The notes under the pieces were generated by a model. That model did not search any database, was not told where the DNA came from, and was given only the letters and a program-made list of their open reading frames with translations. 64,000 bases of DNA, taken from NCBI GenBank assembly GCA_037178855.1, contig JASJZC010000005.1:2356001-2420000 (forward strand), written 5' to 3'. This document shows positions 20,575 to 32,900 of the stretch, in pieces; within the stretch, counting starts at the first letter, position 1; the number at the start of each line of letters is the position of its first letter. Position numbers and translations under genes: made by a program. The stretch comes from Oscheius sp. JU75 (lineage: Eukaryota > Nematoda > Chromadorea > Rhabditida > Rhabditidae).

Positions 20575-23500
20575 ATGACATTAGTAAGCCATTTTTCTTT
20601 ACAAAACACCCCATATGTTCAGGATGATCTTCAAAAAGCCATTTTTTCCGGTTGCCTCGACAGCATAGAAGAGATTCTAGAAGAAGATGTTGACGATTTA
20701 CTCTCGCAACGAGATAAACGCACGGGTTCCTCAGCCATCCATTACGCTACATTCGTCGGTCGTATCGATATCATCCGCTACCTAATTCGTAGGTTATCTC
20801 GGAATGTTTCAGCTATATCCGCCTCTTTTAGACCAAGGAGCAGAAGTTGATGCGAGAAATAATCGTGGCGAGACGCCTCTTCACATCGCTTGCACTAGGA
20901 ACCTAGCCGAAGTCGTTCATTATTTCATGCGTTTAGGTGAAGTCTTTCTTCTTGGTTACATTGACAGCTTTGTTCAGATATTGACAAATTCCCTCTAACT
21001 CAAGATAATTGGAGCGTCTTACATTGTTGTGCAGCCAGTAATTCCGTAGAATGTGCCGAGCTGCTCCATTTCACAGCTTACGAAATCAGTCAGTTTTCTC
21101 CTTGAGAACCAGCTACCTTAGCGTCACAGATTCCCGAAATTTTTTCGGCGAGACGCCTTTACATGTCGCCTGTGCCTCGAACAATCGCTATATGGTCGAT
21201 TGGCTGCTGAAGAGACAGGCTGATCCGGAAAAATGGTTCGTTTTACTCACCTTCCCTGAAAAATCCATGTTTAGTGACAATTTGAGCCGTCAGCCGATGC
21301 ATCTGGCCTGTTCAGTCGGCTCAATCGACATCGTCCATCTGCTGCATGCCCGGAAGGCGCCCCTCAACACGACGGATTACAAAGAACGAACGATTTTCCA
21401 CTATGCTTGTCGCTCGCCGACAAAGCAACAGTACACCATTGACATGTTGCAATATCTGCTCGACAATACGAACGTCTCGCCCTGGTCGACAGATCTGGAC
21501 GACGCCTATCCGATTCACTATGCATTGAAATGTCGAAAGACCAAGGTGGCTAAATTGTTGGTCTCTTTGCTTACCCAGAACACAAAAGAGAATTCAGCCT
21601 GGCTGGTCTAACGACGGGTCGAACCAACTTTGCCGTGTTTAAGGTCTTCTGTTACGCCTCTGCCATGGATGCGAGCAGCTCCTTCTTCAACACCCTCAGA
21701 AAGGTACCTCCCTCTGTTTGTTGACACGTCAAAACAGCCCCGGTTATTGACCGACGGGCTACAATTCGAACACGTCAATAGTGGTGGTGGGGGAGAAACG
21801 CCGCTCGACAAAACAGCATTTTAACACTGACTAGAGCCTTGTTGCCAGTGCTTTTTTTTTGAAGAAATCGGGGGAAAAAGCCGATTCCCTTCTGCCACCG
21901 ATTGTCACTGATAAGACGTCATTTTTGCAAGAAAATGCTCTGTTTGTTCTCTACCAATCCCTTTTTCAGGGAGTCTCCTCGGAAATTCGATTCATGACGG
22001 ACCGTTTCGGCTTCACTCCTCTCCATTATGCCGCCGAGTATGACCGAGAAGATCGGGTCACGTGCCTTCTTTCGAGTAGGCTCTTTTCTAAATTTTCAAA
22101 AATGAATTTGAGTGAGAATTGACGTGAATTCGAGGGCAAAAGACGGCACAACTCCTCTTCATTGTGCTGTGGCGGCAAAGAGTAGATACGGTGCCGAGGT
22201 TCTGTTAGAGAATAAGGCCGACGTGAATGCGTAAGCTTTCTTTCTCGAAATCAAAGACGAGAAGGTTTAGAGCAAGAGCTGATGGTATCACCCCGCTTCA
22301 TCTGGCGTGCATATTCCCCAACCAGGACATTCTGGTCGAGCTGTTGGACGCAAATGCGGACATTTTTGCCACCGACAACGATGGACGTACACCGCTGATG
22401 TTTCTTTGTAACGCGGAAATTGAGTACGTTTTTTTAGTCTACCAAATCAATGGAATCAGGACGGACGAAGTACTACAGATGCTCGAAGTTTTACTGGCTC
22501 ATCGCCCGAGCGGCCCAGATCTACCAAACCAGCTAGAACTGACGGATCGACACGGTCGCACGGCTCTTCATTACGCCTGCGCCAAAGGAAACCCATCAGT
22601 TGTCCGTTTTGTTCATGATTTCCTTACGAAAGAAAGGCTATTTAGGTCGTAGAATTGGTAAAGTGCGGAGCCAATGTTACGAGCGTGGACAATCGCGGAA
22701 AGAATGCCCTCCATCTGGCCGTTCATAGCAGACAGCCCTTCAAAATCATGAATGTAGGCTATTTCTTGTTTCTTTGAAAAAAATTGCAGACTCTAACTCT
22801 GAAAACGAAGACAATCGTGACGGTCAGAGACAGACGGGGCTTTCTTCCAGTCCACTACGCGGCGATGAAGAAGAACGCAGATGTGGTTGTCGATGTACTT
22901 TTGTCTGTTTTCTCCCCTTTAAACGAAACTGTTTCAGCTGCTGAAACTGGGCCGGGCCAAGTCGAACTTCCTCCCGCAGTCAGGAATACCCCATCAGTTG
23001 ACGCCTCTTCATTTGGCAGCCCGTTATGGACAGACAGCAGTGGTCGAAGCTATCACCAACTTTATCCAGGTACTGTCTGTACATTTCATGGTATCCAATG
23101 CAAAATACAGAATCCAAATCAGTTGGAAGACTGCCTGAGAGGCTTCGAAGCTCTGAAGCTTACGGAGGACGACGCCATCTCGCCGAATACCTCATTTGAA
23201 CAGGATACCCGTCGGCCATACGACCCGCTCACAGCCTACGACAATCTGCGTCGAATACCACTGCACTACGCCATGGCCTACGGTCAGTTTCCTGCTTTTT
23301 TTTTTTTACCAAATCGAGGCTCGTTTAGGCAACGAATCAATGCTAAAGACCCTAGTACCTGCGGATAAATCTTCAACGCTGGGATGGAAGGATTGCGATG
23401 GAGTCACGCCGCTCATGATGGCCGCATCCAATGGGAACACCAGTTGCGTTCAATTTGCTCTCGAGCTGCTAGAAAACGCTTCGAATGCCCGAGTTGTGAG

Positions 23501-24821
23501 GCAGTCGGTGGATGACCAGAAGAGGTAGATTTTGATCCTCTCATAGTGAGAAACAGACGAAATGTAGATGCGCAGCAATGTTCTCCGTGACGGCCAAAGG
23601 CGACTCGTACAAGCTGCTCGTCACTGCCGACATTGTCACGAAGAAGGACCGTCAACTGCGTGGATTCATTCATCGAGCTGCATTCGCGAAGAAGAATGAT
23701 CTTCTGGCCAACATTATCAGCTGGGCGCCGTCAGAGATTGAGTAAGTTGGTAAAAAAAGACCACTGGAAGTAATTGCTTTTTAGTGCCGAGGATTCGAAA
23801 AAAGTGACAGCCCTGCACATGGCCTGCGCTTCGGGCAATGTCAGAGGAGTCGAGCTGCTGCTGGAGGCCAATGCGAACCTGAAGAAGCTGGACATAAACA
23901 GGCTGAGTCCGTCGGATTGGGCTGCCGCCTCGGGACAGTCAGCCGTACTGGCTCTTCTGTTGACCAAGTACAAGGAACGAGTCCTACTGTCCGAATTTGC
24001 CATTGCCAAGGCCTGTGAAAATGGCTCACTGAAGTGCGTTCAACTCCTTGTCCAGGTCAGATCTCGTCTTTTTGCCTATTTCGCTCGGTTCAGCACTTCC
24101 CCGACATGGTTCAATGTCTTGCCGGCTACCAGACGCCTCTCCATCTGGCTTGCGAGATCGGAAACTGGCCCATCTGTCGTCTTCTGGTCGAGAACGGGGC
24201 CCTGATGGACGTGGAGGATTCCGAAGGCTATACACCGCTGATGCTGGCCGCCAAATGTTTACAGGGCGAGGAATGTGTGGCGATTTTGACAGCAGAGGAG
24301 GACTGTCCTCTAATCTGCAAAGGACCCGACGGGAATAGTGCTCTGCATCTCGCCTGTCTCCATAACAATCTCAACTCTGCTATGGTCAGTCCCCTTTCAC
24401 CTAATTTATCGCAATCATTGAATTCCAGTACATCTATAACGCCCTAACTCGGCGCGACGAGCTTTCAATCGTCCTGGCTCAAAGCAACCACAAGAGAGAA
24501 AATTTGCTTCATCTTTCCATAAAAATGACGAGCTCAACCATGCTGAAAGAGTTTACAAGGGATATGAAGAGCAGTCTAGCCGATAAGGTACTCTTTTATT
24601 AGTTTCCTCTTTATCACCTCCCGTAGGATAATCGAGGCCGAATGCCGTTTTACTCGATGATCGAGCAGCCGGAAGTCATTGAGAATATGCGATTCCTATT
24701 GGAGGAACTGATTGAGCTGAGCCGCGAGGGCGAAACTCCAAACATATCTAACTCTACGGGCAACAGATCTCATATTGACGACGCGTCTTCTTCACAAGGT
24801 GATCTGGACGAGTCTTACTAA
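20575..24821 (+). CDS. Large ankyrin-repeat protein, ANKRD28/44/52 (PP6 regulatory subunit) type
   Basis: About 15 exons encode a near-continuous ankyrin array from MTLDDLQKAIFSGC to the stop at 24821. Repeat consensus pieces occur throughout, for example GETPLHIACTRNLAEVVHYF, FGFTPLHYAAEYDRED, HGRTALHYACAKGNPSVV, KVTALHMACASGNVRGVELL and YQTPLHLACEIGNWPICRLL. The start (short N-terminus followed at once by repeats), the number of repeats and the short acidic Ser-rich tail (ISNSTGNRSHIDDASSSQGDLDESY) fit the ANKRD28/44/52 subunits that scaffold protein phosphatase 6. No membrane segments follow, so it is not a TRPA channel. Some exon joins (around 20930-21060, 21610-21990 and 22900-23070) are unresolved and may hide extra repeats. 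The next gene starts 232 bp downstream on the same strand. Confidence 0.78.
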
Positions 24822-25053
24822 TTCTTTTCTGTACTTTTGAGATTGATATTCCCCGGAAATTACGTGTTTATTTGTGATATCCATGACTTATATCCCCCCG
24901 TGTTCTCCTCCTCCATACCAGTGCCTTGTGATCCCCGTTGTTCAATCTCTCCCCGTGCCTTGAACGTTCTAATACGATAAAAGTAGTCTTTTCCCTTAAT
25001 TTTGTTCTGATTCTTGGTAAAAACCATGCAATACCTGGTCGTTTTACAGGAGA

Positions 25054-26970
25054 ATGACCAAAAATGGGATTCAGATGCAGATAACCGTCCACATTGAGAC
25101 GATGACCGGGGAGCGCTGGAGTGAGAAGCTGTCAGCGTACGACGAGGTCGTCGTCTTGAAGAAGCGAGTCTACAAGAGGAAAGGAATACCACCTTCCCGA
25201 CAAGCTTTGGTAGGTTTCTTTGGTGCTTGGACTGTTTCTGGGAGCAAAGTCTATTGCAAACAGTATTGCTCAGCCGAGTATAGTCGATGAAATGAGCTGA
25301 GCTTGAGAAAAGATCGATTAGGTATCGCCCCCCGTCGTTTTTGACAGCAGCCTGTTCGGATACCTGAAAAACATCGGCTGGGGTCAAACCAGTGATGTGC
25401 GGGAATAGACATCGTGGAAGACGCCAGAAATAACTCACCGCGCACCAACTGCGTTACAATATAAGTTCCAAAAAGCTGCATATTCCAATGATACGCAGCC
25501 TCTGATAACGTAGTTGATATTAAGTAAATACTCCCGGCTCTTCTCATTATTTAAGAGCATCACTGGTTCGAACCAGAGCTGCTAAGGTTCATAATCCAGT
25601 GCGCTAACCATTGAGCTATGCATGGTACAGACTACAAGCAGGCGGACTACGCTTTAGAATAAGAGTTTACAATATTCTTCCCCCTATTTTATAATGAAAA
25701 ATACGCTACAACTTCAGATCTTCTGCGGCGCAGTCCTTTCCGAGCCAGACCTCCTGATCTCTTCGGGCTTACGGAATGACTCTGTGATAAAATTCGTCGT
25801 CATTACTCGTTCCGGTCCAACATCCCAGCCATCTCGTGAAGAAGTGACGCTGAGCGATGATCCCAGTGACTGGGAAATCAGAGGAAGAAGGTGTTTTTCT
25901 TTTAATGGTCTCTAAATCTTAAATTTAGAGTCTTCAGCGCGGCTGAAGACACCTCCGCGAAGGAGAGTGCCGGAGAGACGGAAAAAGAAGAAACAGAAGG
26001 CGGTCTGCCGAGGAAATCGACGAGAACCGGTGACTGTCTCAGTAGGAGACGAACTCGCAGTCAGAATAATACAAAGGGCATGTCGAATCTCTTTTTCCTT
26101 ACTCCAAAATGTCTTCAGATCTTTCCGAAGTCTGTCCAGATGCCTTCCAAGCCAGCTCGTCCAGCAGGATTCAGGAGGAGACGCGGGAAGGAGAAGAAGC
26201 TCTGAATGCAGAAGATATCTCGGAAGAACTTTCTGAAGTCAGCTCTGGAATGCTTGTCTGCGATCTGTCTAACGAGTTCAGGAAAATTAAGGTGATTTTT
26301 CGTCTCTTTGACTAGTTTCCAATCATTGGCGCGCAGTCGCTGAAATGGTAGCAGCTTGCTACAAAGCAAAGACGCTTCTAGACAAGGTTGAGCGGTTTCG
26401 GAACGTTTACGCGCCGAATCCTGGTCCGAAGCACCTGCAAAGATATAACTTCAAATGACAATGTAAGATATAGGGAGCTTATACTCCCAGCTCGATTGGA
26501 TGGCATTAAATTGGAATAGAAACTTTACTTTCGATTTAATTCCGCGTAGTTAACATTCTTTCCAGATCAAGAAGCACCGTCACCCGATTCCATCTCATCT
26601 AATCCGTCAGCGAAATCGGAGCAAGACAAGAGGCGAGGAACGAGAAGTCTCCTCCTCGGAGGAGAGTGAAGCCGTTCTGGTCAATCCAGCCGTCCTCTCC
26701 TTGGTATTTCTGTTTTTTTTTTCGAGATACGAGACCCCGTTCAGTGTCCCCAGAATCCCTACCGAAAAACGATGCAACGCGTAAATACCTCCACTCGCTG
26801 TACGAAATGTGCCTACAAGGTCACCAACCCCTTCTTCTGCAGGTATTTTACCATTTTCCCGCCTTTTTAAAAATTTCAACTTTAGATGCGGGAAGACGCT
26901 CTGCTCGAAGCACAAGATCCACACGTGTTCTCGTCAGAGAACAACCAAGTTACAGGAAGTCAGCGACTAG
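25054..26970 (+). CDS. Ubiquitin-like plus AN1 zinc-finger protein, ZFAND4-like
   Basis: An N-terminal ubiquitin-like domain is encoded by exons at 25054-25207 (MQITVHIETMTGERWSEKL..) and about 25716 onward (IFCGAVLSEPDLLISSGL..). A low-complexity Ser/Glu-rich middle follows, and the C-terminal exons (about 26780-26970) encode an AN1-type finger: RCTKCAYKVTNPFFCRCGKTLCSKHKIHTCS. The UBL-plus-AN1 architecture is that of ZFAND4 (ANUBL1), probably acting in ubiquitin/proteasome handling. The spacing between the two last histidines is short (KHKIHTC) compared with the usual AN1 consensus, so zinc binding at site two may differ. The first intron (about 500 nt) carries a tRNA-like insertion. The stop at 26970 lies 30 bp from the convergent TERT stop. 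Confidence 0.8.
25555..25627 (-). repeat. tRNA-derived SINE-like insertion in ZFAND4-like intron
   Basis: On the minus strand the A-box-like TAGCTCAATGGTTAGCGC is followed after about 25 nt by the B-box GGTTCGAACC. The anticodon and acceptor stems do not pair well, so this is not a working tRNA. It closely resembles the insertion at 27698-27775. Confidence 0.7.
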
Positions 26971-26999
26971 AACAGACCCATTTATTTTATGTACAATCT

Positions 27000-29707
27000 C
27001 TATCCCTCTAGTCGAATACACTCCTTCCACATTCGGCGCATCTGAAAATAGTGATTTCCCGTGTGCTACTTCCTAATAATTACCTGCATATGAATTTCAC
27101 CCACGGATCCCTTGAGCGTCCTTCTATGGCGTCCCACCAGTACTGTGGCCGTCCTCTTCCTCGGAAGAACCTGTAAACAGAGCCGATTGTATCCAATGCT
27201 TTAATGCCCATTACCTGTCTTCTCTTCGTGTCTATGATCGCCCCGCACCATGTAATCAAATTTCCGTCCTTTTTGTAATTTCCGCCGTTGAATGAGATCT
27301 GAAGATTGTAAACAAACAAAATTCGGGCTTACTTTGTTTTTTTCCGGCTTGAAATGGAGGCCGTAGGGATTGTTCGGCCGCTGAATAGTGTCCAAGATGT
27401 CCAGCGCCTTCTCCTTATCATCCACCACGATCAGGTAGTCATCGGCGTAGCGGAATATCCTCGAACCGGAGGTCAACATCGGCTGTAGCACTTTCTTGTC
27501 GTAGTCAAGGAGATAAATCTTAGAAAATTAGGTACATTAAAGACAAAATAACGTACGTGTGAGAGTCTGGAAGAAAGAATACAGCCCTGTGGTACGCCCT
27601 TGTTCATTCGGTACAGCTGTCGACTGTTTCCGTAGACTGTGAACTGAAAAGAGGCATATCTGAGCCGAGTAAACTGATCCTGTCAGAAAGAAAAAACATC
27701 GGCGGGGATCGAACCCGGCTTGCACAGATTCGTAGTCTAGTGCTCTAACCACAGAGCTATTCATAGCGGATGCTACTGCGCCGTGTTTCGCCCAGCGACC
27801 GCTAGAGACGGTCGGACGTCACTGCACAATAGAGAAATCTCTTGTCCCCGATCAATGTTTCAGCACTTTGAATAAGTAACATATTAAGTAAGAGGCGACA
27901 TGTCGAACCAGGGGGCCTGGGTTCGAATCCCACCCGCGTTAAAATCTATCCTTTTATGAACTGGTTTCCAGAAAAGCATACCCGGAGTTGATCGACCATG
28001 TTGATGATGACATCGGCCAGATCCGTGTTGAACTTTTTGAACTGTACTCTGCCCAAAATTGCCTTGTCTTTGTGCTTGCGCGCTTTAATCATATCGAGAT
28101 CACGCTTGGCAGCGTCCTCATTGGCTCCGACTCCGTAGAGACGAAAATGCTTATCGTTGTGGTTGAGGATCATATAGGCCACGACGGCTGTCCGTCCACC
28201 GACCAATTGGACCAGCAGTGGCTGGAGGATGTCTCTTTTCATGCTGGCAAAGCATTTGCTCACATCGGCTTTGATGAAATACAACTTTTTGTCTGAAATC
28301 AGGCGTTTTCTTTGGGGAGAAAAACGGTCGAACCTGGTCTCTGGGCTCTGTGAGCGTTGAGGAAAGTTTTCAGCTTGCGAATTTCCCAAGATACTCCTGA
28401 AATGTTATAGACTTTCATGGCCGAAAAACGAACCGAGAAGACGTCCATTGCCGCTCTGCTTCAGATGGAAATCGAGGGCGTTGTTCATGAACTGGAGCGA
28501 GTTCGAATAGCTCCAATTCATACTTTTGCGGAAGGGACAGATCGGTCGCATCGTCGTGCCGCTGGCCATGATTCGGGTGTTCGAGATGACGTACTGGAAT
28601 TTTGATTGTAAGCGAAACATTCTATTTGAAGACCTTCGGGGTTTGGTCAATGCGATCCTGGACCTTCTCCATCTGATAATCTTCCTTGAATTGGCGCATT
28701 TCTTTCTTCCTCCAGAAGTTGAAGCCTCGTTTCGAGTAGAACTTGACTTCGTTCGGATACGGACGTGACATTTGAACAAACTGGCTGAAAAAAAGAGGTC
28801 ATTGAAGACAGTAGGAACGCACAAAACAAGAGCAATGGTAATCCTGGTGATGAAATTCTTGATAGAGACAAATGTGCTTTTCTGTATCATGTTCAACGGG
28901 TCTGCTTGGCCCTCGACTCTCGCTCGGAAGCTTGGACTGCGCATTGCTCGAATGGGGGCACCTAAAGTCGAAGATTCGAGAAGGAGAGAAGATCTGAAAA
29001 GCATCGACGAGGATCGAACTCGGGATGCAAAAATGTAGATTGCGGGATCCAGAGCGCTAGTCGCTGAACAGACCGCCCAACAAACCGTTGGCCTTAAAAG
29101 TAAGAATGAATATGAAAGGACCCACTGTGTTTGAGGTACATCCTCGAGTATTCCATCTTCTGACGCTCTTCGCTCGATGCAAAGAGATATTTGACCAAGA
29201 ACTCGGCCATGATCTTGAAATTGTCCTTTCCCAGTAGCTCGAATGGGATTATATCCGTCATTATTCGCTTCACCAGCTGCGTCATTCGAGTCTCGGTGAT
29301 GTGACAGTTGCTGTAGACAGTTTTCAATTGAAAAAATGAATAAGAACCTGAGAAATTGGCTCTTATCCTCGAGATTCACGGGTAGCATTTTGATGGTTTT
29401 CCATCGCCAAGTCGCTTTCAACTTCTTGGCATTCTCGCGCAGCTCCGCGATGATTTTGAGGAGTACTTCCCCGACGGGAGTCCCGGTGACCAGGGGGAAG
29501 TTGTGATCGCTGACGAGCGTGTGCACCAGCTGGCTGTTTGATAGCATTTCCAGGGTCTATATTTCTGAATTTTCACAAGAAAATGAAATGAACTCAAACC
29601 TTCGAAAGTCCTGTGCCTCCAAACTGCATTCCAGATGGAATCATGCGAATTTCGGACAAACTCGGAGGCGAATCCACTAGCGCACCTTTCACACCGGTTT
29701 CGAGCAT
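27000..29707 (-). CDS. tert: Telomerase reverse transcriptase, short form
   Basis: About 13 exons join in frame. TRBD motifs: MTDIIPFELLGKDNFKI (about 29231-29265) and the T motif FQFVQMSRPYPNEVKFYSK. Reverse-transcriptase motifs: 1/2 (NTRIMASGTTMRPICPF), A (YFIKADVSKCFASM, about 28250), B (KGVPQGCILSS, about 27590), C (RYADDYLIV, 27431-27450), D (FKPEKNK) and E (ITWCGAIIDTKRRQ, about 27240). The WCGxxxDT motif and the TRBD make this TERT rather than a retroelement. Catalytic aspartates in A and C are present. The C-terminal extension is almost absent: about 40 residues after motif E end in MRRMWKECIRLEG. No TEN domain was found. The ATG at 29707 directly follows GTTTAG. Introns contain three tRNA-like insertions. 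Confidence 0.9.
27698..27775 (-). repeat. tRNA-derived SINE-like insertion in TERT intron
   Basis: Minus-strand A-box TAGCTCTGTGGTTAGAGC and B-box GGTTCGATCC with a partly paired anticodon arm whose loop CTACGAA would give ACG. The acceptor stem is not complementary, so a pseudo-tRNA or SINE head is likelier than a gene. Confidence 0.7.
27895..27945 (+). repeat. Partial tRNA-like sequence in TERT intron
   Basis: A T-arm-like CTGGGTTCGAATCCCA occurs on the plus strand with no matching D arm. It resembles the 3' half of a tRNA, opposite in orientation to the copy 120 bp away. Confidence 0.5.
28995..29077 (-). repeat. tRNA-derived SINE-like insertion in TERT intron
   Basis: Minus-strand B-box GAGTTCGATCCTC and the downstream tail TCGATGCTTTTCAG resemble the copy at 27698. 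The tail itself ends in an acceptor-like CTTTTCAG within the TERT intron, although the frame favours a later acceptor (GACTTTAG). Confidence 0.6.
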
Positions 29708-29912
29708 CTAAACGAGCATCTTCATGAGTCTGGCCGCAACTTTAAATAGTTACAATGAATAAAAGCAGCGTAAAAAGTCAAAGAGAGTGGCGCATATATG
29801 TACATTTATTTACAGCTTGGAAGCTACACAACATTGTAAAAGTGGGAAGAACGCGAAACCGGATTGTTCCAGACACCGAGGTTATATAAGAAAAAGCGTA
29901 GGTCGATAATCA
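29708..29912 (-). promoter_or_regulatory. Intercistronic region between DRH helicase and TERT
   Basis: On the minus strand an AATAAA (29805-29810) lies about 100 nt before an acceptor GTTTAG that abuts the TERT ATG. Polyadenylation signal, about 100 nt spacer and trans-splice acceptor are the usual layout inside nematode operons. Confidence 0.6.
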
Positions 29913-32900
29913 CTAATTATCGACTCCGGAAAACTGGATATTATTGAGGTGGAGGGGAGAATGCTCTTTCATCAGGGCCAAATCAAAAGGACGAATCTGC
30001 TCAACGTAGAAGTATCCGAGAATCTAAACCCATTAATTTGGAAGAATTGGATAAAACGTACCTCCTTCCATTGCTTAACTGCCTTTCTCGTGTCATCTTT
30101 GACCAGTCGAAGAACAATCTTTGCGGCCTGGAGGACGGGCATATTGGTGTCTTCGATTCGGACTACTATTCCTAGCTCGTTGCCACACATTTCCTCGTTG
30201 CAGATTAGCTGAAAAAATCTGTATTTCTTCAAAAAGGACCAGGACTACAGTTGCTGCTCCCGAATAGCGCTTTTGGTTTTCGACAGGAATCTGTCGTGGT
30301 GTGCATTTCTCCCAAAAATCGGGATTACAGACCATGTAGTGGGTCTTCTCGATCTTGATTTCTCCGTTAGTGCACAGGAACATCTCACACTTCCTAAACA
30401 CAAACCTTTTATCTTTAGGTCAAAAGGAAAAATCCCACCTGCACAGAATGTCGTAGGGACACCCTGGGCTCTTTGCTCCTCAATTTTTTCCTCCTTTTCC
30501 TTGTCATTCTGTATAATCGTCTCTCGCAGCTTGACTATTTCTTTGGCAACGCTCGCGGCCAAGTCGATTTCTTGATTCTCGATGCAGGCAATTGCCTGTT
30601 TCATCAGTCGCTCCTTCATGATGTTGCCCTGCTCCTGTTTTTCGATTTTGGACTGATTTGTGACAAGGACACAACGGGATCCTGCTGCTCGTCCTCGGCC
30701 TAAAAACAAGAAGTCAGGCGTGTATATTCACGGATCGGGCAGCTTTACCTCGTTGTGGTCGATCAAAAAAAGGGTCCCGAGGTCGAGCGGATGCAAATAG
30801 CGGAAGGAAAAAAAACTGCTACCTCTTCTCTGGACATGGGCAATCTCGTTGGTCGAGTAATTGTACTTGATGACGAGAGAACACTGGGCAATATCGAGAC
30901 CTTCCTCGGCTACCGAGGTGGAGACGAGGACACGTGTGGCTGCGGAACGGAATCGGTCGAGAGTCTCTGCCTGTTCACGACGACTCTTCTGGTCGATATC
31001 TCTGCTGTTCGTTGTTTTGTTATGTCCTAAACTAGCCATATACTACCGAAAAAGGGCGACTACCTGAGAGAGCTTCAGTACTGATTCCAGCCGTTTTCAG
31101 CCCGCTTCGATTGTTTAGGAGATCTGTCAAAACTCTGGTTCCTCTTCTCGTCTTGACAAAAACAATGGATCTCGAGTCGGGTGCCTTGGCATCCTGCTCC
31201 AGAATCAGTTTCTCAACGGCATTAATGAGGCTACAATGCTCGGAAATGAGCTTTTCTAGCTGGGGTTTGTAGGCTGAATGGGGCTCGGATTGCTTGATAG
31301 AATGGGGAAATCTTACTCTCGAATAACTGTGAGATCGGTCTACTGAGATGATTGGTAAGAACTGCAAACTTTTCCACCATGTAATTGTACGAGTCCTTCG
31401 AGGTAAAGTTGAAGAAAAGTTCGAGGGAACGATAAAGAATCTGATGAAAAGATTCGATTAGAAAGAGGAGAACCAAACCATAAGACATTGTAAGATCTCG
31501 GTAGCTTGTATCTTGGTATTCGGCTCCAGCTTGGACTCGGGAATGATCGTGTTTAGATGCTCGGCTATCCAGGAACAATACTCTTAAGATTCGTTGTTTC
31601 ATGAATAAGAGACAGTCCTACCTTCGCTGCTTTGATCTACTGGCGGCGAAGTTATGGACTTGTAGCGGACGATCGGACGTTCCTCGTCTATTACATGAAT
31701 TGGAGCTATTATTGGCACATCCTCTTTCCCTAAAAAAACACGTCGAATACGGAAAATTGGAATGCTTACTGAGTAATTGATTCATTTTTAATTCCAGTTT
31801 CTTCATGAAATCAAGAAGCAGGCTATGGAATTTCACTCGATCCTCGTCGTGACCGTCCTCCATGCTGCAGTCTTTGAACTCGTCGGCTGTCGGGGGAGAA
31901 AATTGCATAAGCTCCGCCGCATTTTTTCGGACAAGACTGATCGTCTGAACATGGTCATTGCACTTTGGAGATCAGGAAAGTACCGGAGTGTCGAGAAGGG
32001 CGCACAGTCCGATGATATGTTTCAACGCCTTCAATTGGTCTTTGGCATCTTTTCCGACTCCGAGAGAGGCAGTCAAACCGACTATTTGAGGCGGTCGGGT
32101 GAGAAGATTACAGGTCATTTTTCGGTGGTAATGTCTCATAATATCTGAATTTGCAGTGATTACATGACCGAGAGAAATAGCCCTACTGCTGTAAGGTGTG
32201 TCCTTCTTCGTATTATGACACTCGTCAAAGATGATTAGCGAAAAGTCGTCGATGGAAAACGGTCTGCTGGATGACTCGAAACCATCCCCACGACTGTTGT
32301 TATCGAGCAGATTGACGATCATTTGCGGCGTACAAACGACGACATCTTTGGCGTAGATCAGTTGTCGGATTGGACGATTATCCTCCCCGGATATCGCGTC
32401 AACCTGGATTTTCGAATTTGACTAGAAGAACTCGAAGGTTACCTCAAAGCGGTGACTAACAAACTGCTCAATCTGCTCTCTTTGCTGACCGATGATGGCC
32501 GTATTGCAGATCATGAAGAGCACCTGAAGCAGTCAATCCAGCACAAAAAGTGCCAACCTTGCCAGGTTTGCCGTTCTCAGCGGCCTTCATCAGATGCTCT
32601 TTGATAATATACGCTGCCACGATCGTCTTTCCTGAGCCGGTCGGAGCGCAGACGATGCAATTTCGGCCTTCCGTTGCCTCCTCACAGAGCTCTTTCTGGT
32701 ATTCTCGTAGGTTTATTGGTCGTTCTGTAAATGCTATTTGATGAAGAGAAAAGGGGGGCACCTTTGTACATTTTGTTGTCAATTGCGGAGAGCAGGACTT
32801 TTCTATCGCCCTTGTTCGAGAAATCGTCGTAGTTGAGATCGATTATAGTGCTTTGCTTTTCGGCACTGGAAGGTTTTTCGGGCTAAAGATCAGCAAAACA

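Noticed and set aside
20575-24821. TRPA-type ankyrin ion channel
   Set aside because: No hydrophobic segments follow the ankyrin array before the stop; the tail is short, acidic and Ser-rich.
25555-25627. Functional tRNA gene
   Set aside because: A and B boxes are present, but anticodon and acceptor stems do not pair; the same holds for the copies at 27698, 28995 and 43916, so I list them as SINE-like.
27000-29707. Non-LTR retrotransposon or group II intron reverse transcriptase
   Set aside because: The YADD motif suggested a retroelement, but the TRBD segment IIPFELLG, the T motif and the motif E sequence WCGAIIDT identify TERT, and the exons are separated by ordinary short introns.
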